Below, piece after piece: positions 1 to 11,497 of a DNA stretch of 64,000 nt. How positions within the stretch are numbered: the stretch's first letter is position 1; each line of letters opens with the position of its first letter. The position numbers and the translations under genes are program-made. This DNA is from Calvatia gigantea (lineage: Eukaryota; Basidiomycota; Agaricomycetes; Agaricales; Lycoperdaceae). Below the pieces are notes generated by a model. It had not been told where the DNA came from. It made no database searches and saw only the letters and a list, made by a program, of their open reading frames with translations. The stretch lies in assembly GCA_025093985.1 (NCBI GenBank), contig JACAAK010000001.1, positions 2,542,001-2,606,000 on the forward strand. Reading direction: 5' to 3'.

Positions 1-3000
1 CTTCTTCACGTACATCAACTTCGTTCAGTATGTCTACTGAAAAACCGGCTACCCCTCGCCACGGGGCAACTATCACTAATTCGCCAGCTAAGTCTTCAAT
101 CTCCACTCCGTCTCTTGCACGACCTATCCTGCCCGAGCCGCGCCTTCCTTCTCAGTCGCCTGTTATATCAGCGAATGCTTCCCCGGCGTTCCAAAAACAA
201 TCCCCCCAAAAGGATCCCACTCCTTCTATTAGTCGGCTCCAAGGTCGAGGCTTTGTTCAGAGCATAGTTAGGGCCAGTGCCCAGTTTGAAGGCTCAACTA
301 CCTCCAGTCCGCCCTCAGCTCCGAGACCCAACAGTGGGCGTAAAAGCACGGTTTTAAATCGTTGGCAGCCTAACACTACGCCCCCTTCCCCAACGCCGGT
401 CTCTATACCTCGACAAGGCTCCCCTGTCCGGAAAGCCTTCTCCGAGTTAACTACGAGATCGGATCCTCCCTCACACAAGCTACCTAAACCTGCTTCCGTG
501 ACTCCGCCACCCGCGCCAGCGAAAATTCTCAAACCAAAGACCTCCCATCCGTTGTTGCATCCCGATCCACTGGTGCCTCAAGAGCCCCTTAGTCCTCGCC
601 TTGCCAAACTAGCTAAAACCATGCTTCCTCCAGACGGCAGCCCTGGTTTTGGTTCGGCGACGACCATGGTTGTGTATAAGCCGAAGTCTCCGGAGAAATC
701 CCCTTCACCTGAGGAACCAGCACCAACTTCATCTGTTGATGAGTTGGGTGTCAGACGTGATCCTAACTCCGGTACCAAGGGCAAAGCGAGATTTTCAAGC
801 CCTTTGGAACTTCCTAACCCGGGAGGAAAACCCTTGAATCATGTGCGTTCATTCCGGTAATGTTATATCGGTGTCTACTTACAATAAGTTTGTGGCGCAC
901 CCACCTTTCTTGTAATCACCCGATATACCCATGATATCGGTCATCCAATTATACATTCTTGCATTATGAACTCAGCCTACCAAGGATCGAGCGCGGAAGC
1001 CTAAAAAGAATAGGGATGCGAGCGGGGAAGCACAATCACAAATCACGTCTATATCTGAGCCGATTCAGGGGACTGGGTTTTTGTTATCCCATTCACCGCA
1101 GCTTTCACGCCAGCCAAGTCCTAAAGCTGTTAATGAATCCCCATCATTTTCTTCTTCACTTTCCAACGCCTCAAACACAAGGGAGCTACTTACAGAGAAG
1201 GACCCTGCTTCCAGAGTTTCCATTGCGGCTCAAAAGTGGGGCCAGATTGGGCTAATTGGAGTCAAGCCTGTCTCCCCTTCACCAGCCCGAGCTCATGCTC
1301 CAGCATACCAATCCGAGGTCAAACCCAAAACTGATTCAAACCTCATCCGCCAGGCTTTACCCGGTATGGCACCGGACGCAGACAGCGCGCGTCCTTCACA
1401 AGTCGTCACCAAATCAAAATCTCCGTCACCTGAGTCAACCCTGCAGGCCTCGGGCGATCCTAGACCCATAGCTTCCAGCCAAGATGTTAGCCCTTCCAGC
1501 ACACCCGGATATGATAGATCCCCTGATAGCACCAGAGACCATCCGAAATCCTCGAGTCCTGTGAAGGGCGATAGACCACCACCAAGGTCCCCTGCTTCAC
1601 CCAAGCACACACGGATTCCAAGCACGGGCAACAGGGCTCGTGTGATGGATGTTGCTCAAGCCCTGAACGAATATAGCGCTCTCAGCAGCGGGGAAGGCGC
1701 TAAATCCCATGAAGAGACCTCACCTCCTGACCCGGAGTCTATACCAGAACTAGTAGTTGCCCCCCGGAATATTGTCCCGCCTTCACCAGAGAGAAGGAGA
1801 TCGAGTTATGATCGATTTTCCATTGTATCTGTGATGCCACCGCTGAAGGAGGAAGCCACCCCGGGTGGGACACCTTTCGGAACATTAACTCGGACGCCGG
1901 ATACCCTTTCACAGCCGGCCCTCGTTAAAGTGGAATCTGATGCTCCGGAGGAACGTTTGCAAGATACCAAAGAAGAAAAGCAGGAGAAAAATGTGATTCA
2001 CTTTGGTAGGTCTTGGCGAATTCATTGCATTGTGCATCAATCGACTCCCAATGCAGCCGTTGACGATACCCCTTTGCCTCTTGTTGATATCTCGTTGCTG
2101 CTCCGATCACACAGGACCCCATCCTTAACATCCCCTGATGTACAGACTATTTCCGTGGATGTGCTTGCTGTCAATGGCACTTCCTCCACATCCATATTTC
2201 GGGACGCAGACATATTCTATGATACGGAAATCCTTGTAATTGTTCACCGCTATAAGTTAAAATCAAGCGGTCTAGTATCAACTCAGCTGTGGGTATGGTA
2301 TGGAAAGAAGAGTAATGTGGAGGAAAAGGAGGAGCGCAAGTTACAGGAACTTGCAAAGCGCTACAACACATCACCGGTGAGTGGTCTTTCCTGGGGATGG
2401 GGGGTTTTTCTCATCCAAGACGAAATTTAGACCATCGTATATCAAAATTCCGAGCCGCCACAACTTGTACAGCTACTTGGGGGACAAGTGATTATCAGAC
2501 AGGTTGGTACATCATGGCTATCTGTAATCCAGGAAGGTGACATTGAGAATAGGGAAACCGGTCACATTGGTCGACAGAAAACACTGCGATGTACTCAATC
2601 CGTAAACTTGGCGGTGTAGTTTATATTGATGAACATGACCTTGTGAGTCCATCACGAGTTGTGTATCTCCCTCGTCTCATGCCCCGCATAGACCATCACG
2701 AATCTGTGTTCGGCTTTCAGTTATTGTTTGACAATTTTAGATACCGTCTATCTTTGGCATGGGTGCGGATCTACGGACACAGAGAGGCAGGCAGCAACCC
2801 AGTACGCATCTCGAATTGGCAAAGGACAACTGCCCGTCATCCAGCTTCTTGAGGGAGAAAATGACAGCGATGAACTTTTCTGGATGGCTCTCGGAGATGA
2901 CGAGTTTGCCAAAGCAGATTACTGGCAATGGAGGAGGATTTCGCCCGAGACCGATCCCCGAATATGGCGTGTTGATGCCAAAGCCAATCCTCCGGTATGA

Positions 3001-3512
3001 TGTCCTTGTACTCTTGTCCATGTTGGCATAACCCGGTTCATAGGTCGCCGCGGTAACATCGCTTCGGGAGGAAAATGCGCAAGGCAAGTCGGTTTATATT
3101 GTCGATTGTGTTTGGGAACACTTCGTCATTGTTGGGCACGAGGCACGAGGCGACCGAGTTAACATTAGGCTCGCTCTGGACGCCGCAAGAGTGAGCCCTC
3201 TTTTCACCAGAAATGCGACGTCCTAAACGAGATTATAGCGCCTTTCCGAGATCTCGGCGTCGTCAAGACCTTTCACTCCCACTGTTCATGTCCTCGTGCT
3301 ACCTTCGCGACTACCCATAGATCTCCGCCTGAACTTGCGGGAATTGGACGATGTGAAATTGGCGAGTAACCGATGCATTCGTCCTCTAGTTTGGCTTCTC
3401 ATGCCATCAACAGAACAACAATGGAATACCAGATCATATGAACCTTTTGTCCTCCATTCAAGCAGAGAATCATGTGCGCTTTTCGTTCATTCCATCGACG
3501 CGTGGGTTTTAA
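1..3512 (+). CDS. DUF4045/gelsolin-repeat protein, 5' partial
   Basis: Probable actin-associated protein: a long Ser/Pro-rich disordered region followed by gelsolin-like repeats. The frame is open to the left edge, so the ATG at 30 may be internal. Exons read as 30-842, 976-2376, 2431-2502, 2553-2642, 2692-2994, 3044-3190, 3239-3361 and 3414-3512; all phases agree and give 1015 residues from that ATG. Typical motifs are SRLQGRGFVQ near residue 70, IHFGRSWRIHCIVHQ, VVYIDEHDL, SYCLTILDTVYLWHGCGS and, near the end, FTPTVHVLVLPSRLP. The last intron (3362-3413) starts with GC rather than GT. The fungal family joining DUF4045 to gelsolin repeats is known; actin or calcium binding here is inferred. 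Confidence 0.85.
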
Positions 3513-4071
3513 CTGGTAGAATGTAGTTACAACAACACTCGTGGGAGCGCAATGCTTTACAGGATCAGACTATGTTACCTTTGGGAGTGCCAGCAACAGC
3601 CGTCCAGTGAGCCTGTTGTGATCGCCTATTTCATCCGCTTCTTGGTTTCCTGTAACTCGTATATGACCGCCTAATTGACGTCGCGAATCCTCCCAAGTCA
3701 CCGCTTTGACTGAGTCGGCCGGTTATACCTCAGGTGCTTCTAATGCCTTGTCAAATTCGAAGAACCATCGTGTGAACTGAGTCCATGTGAACACTTCCAA
3801 CCTTTTCAGATAATTGCCAGCACCCGCAGTGCTATTTTTTGCTTCGGACAAAAAACTTAATGCCATGTCACCATCCCACACAACACCCGGTTGAGCTCAC
3901 GCTAGCCAATGGCTCAGAGACGAGTGGATTCTTGGTCTCACCAACGATTAGTTTTTCCAAAAAAGGCCTTCACAGGTTGCGTTGCAACAAGCCGAATAAT
4001 TCGAAGATGTCGAATGAAAGCGTATAAAATCGCGGGTCAGAAGGAATGCCAGAGAACCCGCTTTCTGTACC
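3513..4071. other. intergenic, 3' flank and promoter
   Basis: No reading frame with coding character is seen. The stretch holds the 3' flank of the gelsolin-type gene and the presumed promoter of the secreted protein that starts at 4072. Frames here are short and share no family motifs. Confidence 0.6.
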
Positions 4072-5513
4072 ATGCATTGCGCCACACTCGTTCTGCCGTT
4101 ATGCCTGGCTTTGCTCATTTCGGCCGCCCGAATGCCCACTAAAGTAGAACCTGGTCATCGAGCGAAGCAGGCAACCAGCTGTTTCCCTGCACTCAATTTT
4201 GTGATGCCATCTGCAATTCCTCCGGACTCTCAGCTCTCTACTTGGTGGTGTAATCCTTCGACCGAACATGCTTTCATGGGCTTCAGTTATGAGGTGACAG
4301 AATGTGCGTATTCCGCAGGCGTACTCTTCAGTCCCCCAAATATAACCGCAAATTCGAAGGCCAAAGCAGATCAAAACTTATTTCCGAATTCCAGGACATC
4401 CGCAACCACTTCCATTCACGCTACGTCCGACTTTATGGTTTTTGCGATAGACCCGGCTTCTAGTGAGTATTTTCTAAAAAAGCTAGCAATCCTCCCGGCA
4501 TTCAGGCTATTCCAGTGACGACGTTGTCGAGGCTGCCTGGCAAACTGGTCTCGGAGTGCATGCTCTTATTTGGGTAAGCTCAATTCCAGTACTAAAGGCT
4601 GAACATTAAAGGTTGAATGGAACAACATATGTAGTTTGGTTTCAACCTCGATGACGTCTGGATTGGAAGACGCGACGTCCTCCTTACAGCACTACATCAG
4701 AATCCGAAGGCTAAATGGGTCACCCGCGTCCTCCAGTTCGGATCAGAGCCGCTTTTCGATGGTGTTCTCCCCCATGCCCAACTGGCGGCGCAAGTGCTAG
4801 CGGCCAAAGCGAATTTATCTAGTTTGCGTATACCTGTGACAGTCTCTGAGCTGGCCTTTGGGTACGTGACAATAAACTTCTTTTCCCTTGCCATTTTCTC
4901 AAGGTTGTCTGCTTGTGGATAGATATCAGGAGCGCGGTGGCGCTCAGGACGTTCTTGATGCAATTGACTCGATAAATATTCACATGTTACCGTTCTTCTC
5001 TCAGAAAGCATCAATTGGTGAGCCAGTTTTGCAACATGGAAGGCGTAGAAAGCTTATAGCGGCATCTAACAGCGAACAATTCTTGGCCGTTAGTCCTGAC
5101 TGACTTACAATTCTTCATTGATCATGGGAATGGCAAAAAAATGTATTTTGATGAAGTGGGTCTTGCTTCTCCGCCTCAATTACTGATAGGAGCCTTATGA
5201 CGGATCTAGAATGGATGGCCATCCGTTACCTCGGAGGGTGTACAGCCCAACAGTCCGGATGCTGTTGCTGACGTTCAAAATGAACACGTATGCAACTTTC
5301 TTGCTCCTCCATAATCGTATAAATTAAATGACTCTATGATCACAGGACTATTACGTTCTGCTTGATTCCCATTGTAGCGACCTGAAAAAAGTTGTCGGCG
5401 GTGGTGTTGGATGGTTCGCCCACATTTACAACGACAATCAAGAGCCGGGATATGGGATCTATGATAAGAACGGAGTTTTGAAATTCCCCTTTAGTCCTCG
5501 CACCTCTTGTTGA
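4072..5513 (+). CDS. secreted glycoside-hydrolase-superfamily (GH17-like) protein
   Basis: Predicted secreted cell-wall-active protein. Exons: 4072-4303, 4360-4462, 4516-4573, 4635-4861, 4923-5017, 5073-5155, 5210-5287, 5346-5513; phases agree, 347 residues. Residues 1-20 form a signal peptide (MHCATLVLPLCLALLISAAR). The mature part carries motifs I recall from an agaricomycete family annotated as TIM-barrel hydrolase or GH17: STWWCNPSTEHAFMGFSYEVT, RYVRLYGFCDRPGFY, FGSEPLFDGVLP (a possible catalytic Glu), VTVSELAFGYQERGG (a second Glu), FIDHGNGKKMYFDENGWPS and a GGGVGWFAHIYND end. The fold assignment is family knowledge; substrate (probably beta-glucan) is inferred. Seven introns of 53-61 bp are typical for this genome. 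Confidence 0.85.
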
Positions 5514-6231
5514 GGACTTCACTATTTGGATTTCTTTCTCGCTGTAGTAATTCGTGGTTTATCGTCCCTAAAGTATGTTGACTCAACTGACCCGGTAAAG
5601 TGTTCTGACCCCTCTCATTTTTATGGTGTATCTCTGTATCACGTGCCTGACCCTTCCATCTTTTCAAATTCTAGTTTCGAATTTGTTGCCTTAGTGTCAT
5701 TCTCCTACTCTTCCTTGGCAGTCGTAAATGCATAATATCTGAAGTGTGCTGGAACGACACTATACGATAACACCCAGAAACTAAATCTCCTCAACATTTC
5801 CACGTGTTCAAACGTTCAAGCTTCGGACCTCTGGTACTCCCTCAACGATGTGTCTCAGGGATTTCTGCATCACTGCTTCGAGCATAAACGCGACTGATTA
5901 CGGCTTTCGGTGTGATCTTGACTATGTACCCCACGTTGTGGCCGCATGTCTCATATGCTTCAACAGCGGGCGTGTAAACCCCACCGGGTCCTTGCAGGAA
6001 ACTCATGTGCAGCTTGCTGGACAGGATATAGTCCAAACCCCGGCCCTCAAACATGGACTGTGCATTTCGCGTCTTTTTACACAAACGTGGTTTTCGACCC
6101 CAGGTCCCGACCCAATACAAATTGCGGACTGCAAGCTGCCTTGATCCTGTTCCGCAGACTGGTTCTCGACTTCAATCGTCTCTTCTTTTCGTTTCTTCTC
6201 TCTTACTCGTTTTCTTGTACCGACGTTCGAC
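5514..6231. other. intergenic, no gene seen
   Basis: About 700 bp with only short overlapping frames and no family motif. The last 80 bases before 6232 are rich in C/T runs, as is common just upstream of fungal start codons. Confidence 0.55.
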
Positions 6232-8035
6232 ATGGCCTACAGGACCAAGTCCAGGAATCTTTCAGTCATCATTCCTTCCACTCCTGATTCTACGCAAACC
6301 GACACAGAGACCACTGTCGACGGCAACGAACCATGCCCGCAGTTTACTTACCAACCTTATTTTTCACCTGTCTCCCCCCTAAAGCATCCATACCGCCCTC
6401 GAGGAACCATCGATCTGACATCGCTGGTGACGCTTGGTACTCCCTCACACACAAATATGAACTTGGGGCTGAAGGCGGAGGATATTACCTCGCCCGACCT
6501 TTTGGCTGTTGCAAACCTGTTTGCTTCAATGAAGCAGACACTCGATTGCATGACCAAGACCTTCGATGCTCTTAGTGAGCAATCCGAACGCATGTCTTCG
6601 CTTGCTAGTGAGGTAAAACGTGCCGAGGACGTAAGTCGACAGTGGGGTTCATCAAAAAACTGATCACTGATATACCTCGACTGCGGTTTAGATACGCCAT
6701 GCAAGGGCTGAGCTTGAGAAACAAATCACGAGACAGAAGGAGGAGATGCAGGAGCTCCGTGGAAGGTTGGAGGGTGAAGTGCGGATCGCGCTTGAAGAAA
6801 AGTTGCGCGAAAGGTTGACATTTATGATTCAGGAGTCGGTCGCTAAAGAGGTAGAGGAGCGGGTTCGCCAAGAGGTTCGCCCATTAATTCCTGACGTGTT
6901 GATGTAATGAGCCTCACTCTTTACTTGCCAAATTCGTCGTAGCTTGCTGTGCGAATCCCTCAGAAATTCCGAGATGAGCTCAGGGCAAACGAGCGAAGCG
7001 AGGGTGAATTTTCTGTGCAACCGAAAGAGGTTCGGAGCAATCCGGACATCCTGTTATTTTCTCCGGACCACGACTGCAACCCAGCTTCCTAAAATTCCAA
7101 TTCTGTACGAGCCTTTCATAAGAACACAGGATAGGTACATGCTCATTCTCCTACAGCTTGTATCAAGAGTCCACAGACAACGAAACTGAAGATCAGCAAC
7201 TCCGACGTGAGGAGTCACAAGATAATACGCCTGTTTCCATGTTCTCTCAGGAAGAATATGTCTACCCTCTGGCGAAGATACCGATTTTGTATGCGTTTCC
7301 AAGGCTTTCAACAACGAAATAAGTTGACAGTGCTTCCAGGTTATTCGATGAATCCAGGGAACACGAGCCACCTCCTCCCTCACCTGCTCCTATGGCAGGC
7401 CCGCTCCGTTTTCTCCTTCGACCCTTGCCGACGCCCGAACAGTCTCCCGCCTTCGTTGTTCACCATGCTCTACCATCAAGGTCGGCGTCAAACTGCCCCA
7501 CTCCCGTTACTGCGTACCCCAGGGTGCCTGCTCCCACACCCATAACCAATGAACCTACCTTCATGGTGCTGCCGATGAGGAGCGCTCCAATCAGCACGCT
7601 TTCTCCAGTCGCGGGATCGCCGTCAGCTCTTGCCTCTAATGACCTCGACCTTCTCTTTGCTCTGTCTTCAGATCAGAACAAGGAATTACTTGGGGATCAT
7701 GATTTGGATGGGTTTGTTATTCCTACTCCCTTGGCCGAATGGCCTAAGACGAGGACCGTTATAAAGACCCCGATGAGTTGGCGTTCTTCGCCGCTGATGA
7801 TTCCCCCGCCTTGTGATATAAACTTTGTCCACGTAGGGAGTGAGAGTTATGATTCCATCACGACTCCTGTTACACTTCCTGAGGTAAGCTTTCCCCTGTG
7901 GTCTCCTGCCCTCCTTTCATGTTATTGATGACGGCAATGTAGACTCCTGTGCTCATCGTGCCACCGCGCCAACCACGAGGGGGTAATTCGTTTGAAAACA
8001 ATTTGAAAAAGCTTCCTCCTTTGATCATCAACTAG
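6232..8035 (+). CDS. coiled-coil hypothetical protein, copy A
   Basis: Not recognised beyond a family of agaricomycete hypothetical proteins. The start fits a good context (CGACATGGCC). A phase-consistent model is 6232-6630, 6692-6895, 6943-7052, 7157-7288, 7331-7883, 7943-8035, giving 496 residues; the 7053-7156 intron is the least certain. Residues about 90-190 form a strong coiled coil (heptads of Leu/Glu/Arg, e.g. RHARAELEKQITRQKEEMQ). The C-terminal half is Pro/Ser-rich with FLLRPLPTPEQSP. It resembles the gene at 37843-38840 in order of parts: long helix, a RQEV...IP step, then a SEAR-type stretch. No enzyme motif is visible; a scaffold role is only a guess. Confidence 0.65.
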
Positions 8036-8315
8036 TCATAGCTTAGTATGTGTTCCCAGCTGGTCCTGTCCGCATCCTTAGTGTAGTTTACGCGAGTGTT
8101 TCTTGTACTTCATGTTATGTTTCAACGATTGCCTTTTGTTTTGTTGACGGTCTGATGTTGAGCTATTTTTGGTTGTGATGTGAGCCAAACTTGTTTCGTC
8201 ACCATCACCATCCTTCCATTGATGGCGTCACAGCTCATGCACAAGCAACACTCAGTGCTCAGTCCTTAGACCTTATCCAAGACTTTACTAGGCCTTACTA
8301 CTCGTGGCACTCACA

Positions 8316-9623
8316 ATGTTGATACCCATCCGCCGCAGACTTATATTCATTCCTTTCTTTCTCATATTGACCATTACTCTCTTCTATGGATTTCAGAACC
8401 AGTATCAGATTCGGAACATCCTCTCCTACGCAAGTCGACCGTTATGGGATCACAGTGAGGGACCTCAAGACATCGTGCCGCATTTCTACGCGGAGGGTAT
8501 TACTATGGACAGTCATACCTGCATGTTACACGGATGGCCAAAGCGGAAGGACGAAGGAAACGTAAAGGTTTTGGATGCTATGTTGATGAGCAGCGAGTTG
8601 GATCTGCTAGAGATTCGGCTGAACGAACTCGACTCAGTGGTGGACTATTTTTTCATCGTCGAGTCGAACGCGACATTCACTGGGTTGCCGAAGGAGACTT
8701 ATTTCTGGAATAATAAAGAGAGGTTTGCCAGGTTCGAGCATAAGTTTGTGTATAAATTGTGCGTCTACTCCTTCGTATCTGCCCATGAATTTGAATGAAC
8801 GCGATGTCGGCAGTTTACCAGGATATCCTCTAGCAAACGGTCAATCTGCGTGGGACGTAGAGGCTCATACGCGAGACACCATGTCCAACCTGTTGCGAGA
8901 GCGGATGAAAACCTTCCCTCCTTCAACTAAGAGCTTGGTCCTCATGGCTGACTTGGATGAGATACCTTCGAATCACGCCGTTAGGCTCTTAAAGGCTTGT
9001 AACTTTGGAGACAAGATACATCTTCAATTACGCAACTTCTTATATAGGTATGGCAGCCCAGGACTCGAAAACTCTTCGCTGAATGCCCCCTGATTCGTTA
9101 AAGCTTCGAATGGTTTCTGGGATTCAGCAGTTGGCGCGCGAGCGCTCAAATATGGGACGACAGCAGCTATTATCGTCATTCCAAAAGCACCGAACGGATC
9201 CTCGCCGATGCTGGCTGGCATTGCAGCTATTGCTTCAGGACCATCCCAGAGTACATTGTCAAGATGAAGGGTTTCTCGCACGCAGATCGCATCGGTGGTC
9301 GAATTGACCTCCTTGAGCCTAAGAGAATTCAGAAAACTGTCTGCAACGGCAAGGATATCTTTGGAATGCTCCCGGAGGCTTACAGTGTGAGTTCCGTTTA
9401 GTTTCGTCCAGATTTTTGTTGACTGAGACCCTTGCTAGTATCTGGACTTATTTTCTCAAATGAGCCTCGATCCGTAAGTTTTTTTAGAAAAATCTTGAGC
9501 AGGATTCGAGAATTCAACATTTTACCTAGGCTTAAGACCGCTGTTGGTCTTCCTCGTTTTCTCCTCGAAAACGCAGAAAAGTTTCGTTTCCTGCTCCCGG
9601 GAGGGTGTACAAGGGAAAGCTAA
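8316..9623 (+). CDS. GT17-family glycosyltransferase (GnT-III-like)
   Basis: Type II membrane protein like beta-1,4-mannosyl-glycoprotein N-acetylglucosaminyltransferase (CAZy GT17). Exons 8316-8758, 8814-9047, 9104-9386, 9439-9473, 9530-9623; phases agree, 362 residues. ATG at 8316 precedes a signal-anchor (RRRLIFIPFFLILTITLFYGF). Key motifs: ELDLLEIRLNELDSVVDYFFIVESNATFTG, then LVLMADLDEIPS with the acidic DLDE probably coordinating the metal and sugar nucleotide, FLYSFEWFLGF, WHCSYCFRTIPEYIVKMKGFSH and a LLENAEKFRFLLPGGC end. Expected in the Golgi. Fungi lack vertebrate complex N-glycans, so the acceptor is unknown; the family call is firm, the reaction inferred. Confidence 0.88.
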
Positions 9624-9969
9624 TATTTACTTCTGGTTAATCGTGGGTTTACGTGGTTATGCGTGCTTTCGTGTGTAAGATACGGACTGCTGGATCTTGT
9701 TATGCTAATTCACCATCTCGTTCGCTCAATCTACAAAGACTGATGTTTAATAAGTTTTGAAAAGTTTTTATTGAACCCCACTTTCCTGTCATGTGACTAA
9801 CATCTCTGTGGCTCCACCGAGGTCGACGTTGTACTTTAGTAATTATTTAAGCACTCTTCACGAAACCACTGGAACTGCATTCGGCGGAAACTTGTACAAC
9901 ACTAGATTCTGAACTTCTAGACCACCTGCAAAGCACTTGCACCCTTCGGCGACCCTCAACGAATCCACC
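9624..9969. other. intergenic, promoter of the Bud13 gene
   Basis: About 350 bp between two same-strand genes. It holds the 3' flank of the glycosyltransferase and the upstream region of the Bud13 homolog. No gene-like frame is seen. Confidence 0.55.
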
Positions 9970-11016
9970 ATGGCTGACCTCAAAGCATACCTTGCCGAGA
10001 AATACATGTCTGGTCCTAAGGCAGACGCTATCCTATCACGCGCTGCTCCAAAAAAGAAAAAGAAGCGCAGGATAGAGGATGCTACATCTGCTACAAAAAC
10101 CTCCTCATTTATTAAAGACAACGATGAGACGGGATGGGGCATGGACCAAACCAAAGATGAGGAGGACGACCTCACCGAAGCTGTGGTAGCGGAAGACCGG
10201 TCATTCAAGAAGCGTAAAACGGCGATCTCCGATAAGTCCAACTGGGTGACAATACAAGAAGGCGAGAAGGAAGAACCGACACCAGAGGATGAACAACCTA
10301 TGGTTGTAGACACAGAGGAGCAGCAATCGGTCTCGGGGGGATTAATGACTGCGTCCAAGTTGCGCAAAATGATGCCTTCCAGTCGAATAGCGAAGCAGGA
10401 GGATGCAACTGCGGAGGAGATTGCGCATGCTCAAGAGACGGTGTATCGTGATTCAAGCGGGAAGCGGATAGATACCAAAGCAGAGAGGGCTGCCGCTGCA
10501 AGGGCAAAGAGGGAAAGAGAGGAGAAGGAAGCGCAGAAGATGGAATGGGGGAAGGGTCTGGTGCAGAAGGAAGAGGAAGAGAAGAGGAAACGGGAGTTGG
10601 AGAAACAACGGGGGACAGCCTTTGCGCGCCGTGCAGACGACAAGGAGCTAAACGAGGAGCTAAAAGCAAAGGAATTGTGGAATGATCCTGCGGCTGCTTT
10701 CCTGACGGTACGCCTTGTTCTCTAAGTGTGAGACCTTGACCTTACAGCGTTCTTCGCCTACACAGAAAAAGAGATCCAAAGGTCCTCGAAGACCAGAGTA
10801 TACTGGCCCTCCGCCTCCCCCAAATCGCTTTGGTATCAAACCAGGTTACCGCTGGGATGGCGTCGGTATGTACCTCCATTCTGGAGACTTAGCAGCAATA
10901 CTCAAGCTTCAATCCTAGATCGTGGCAATGGTTTCGAAAAGAAGTTGTTCCAAACTCTCAATGCCCGGAAACGGAGAGGACAAGAAAGTTATCAATGGGG
11001 TGTCGACGATATGTAG
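9970..11016 (+). CDS. cwc26: pre-mRNA-splicing factor Bud13/Cwc26 homolog
   Basis: Component of the RES (pre-mRNA retention and splicing) complex, nuclear, with Snu17/Ist3 and Pml1. Start in the context CCACCATGGCT. Exons 9970-10707, 10766-10865, 10919-11016; 311 residues. The N-terminus [19 protein letters not shown], a KKKKKRR basic patch, the central helix [13 protein letters not shown] and the conserved C-terminal block [30 protein letters not shown]...GFE are the family signature (the last binds Snu17). The acceptor at 10765 is preferred to one at 10747 because it gives a normal intron length and the conserved [14 protein letters not shown]. Residues about 170-245 are a long charged helix. 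Confidence 0.92.
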
Positions 11017-11497
11017 AGGCAGGCCGTTTCAAACTCTTTACTATCACCCGCCTGCCAGCAGTGTGCTAGTCTCTTCACCAAGTTGATACTCTTAGGGCCG
11101 GGGCCAGGGGGAGATCATACTCCAGTTTTACTTTTATATCTGGGTCGCAGATTGGTAGAATATTGACATTGCTTGTATTGAGACATTGGCGTTTTGAGGT
11201 TATACAGTATATCCCACAACAGAAGGGAGAAAGGACATCAACAAATCCACGCCCATCTAAGTTAAGTCAATAGGTGAGTAGTAAAGTTTACACCAAAAAC
11301 TAAAATGAAGGCTGAATAACAAAAATGGCGGAGCCTGGGAGTAGAGAAAGTGGTAGGGGATCGGAAGTGTTAAATGCGTGCAATTAGAGAGGAGTTGTGG
11401 TCCTTGGCGATGGTATGTCGTGAAATACGTAAGAGAAGAAAGAGAAACGTGGTAAAGGATACATCAATTCTGGTCGTAAGATGTGCGAATCGTTGAA
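11017..11497. other. intergenic between convergent genes
   Basis: Shared 3' region of the Bud13 gene (+) and the BRCT gene (-). A/T-rich, no gene-like frame. It should hold both polyadenylation sites. Confidence 0.55.
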
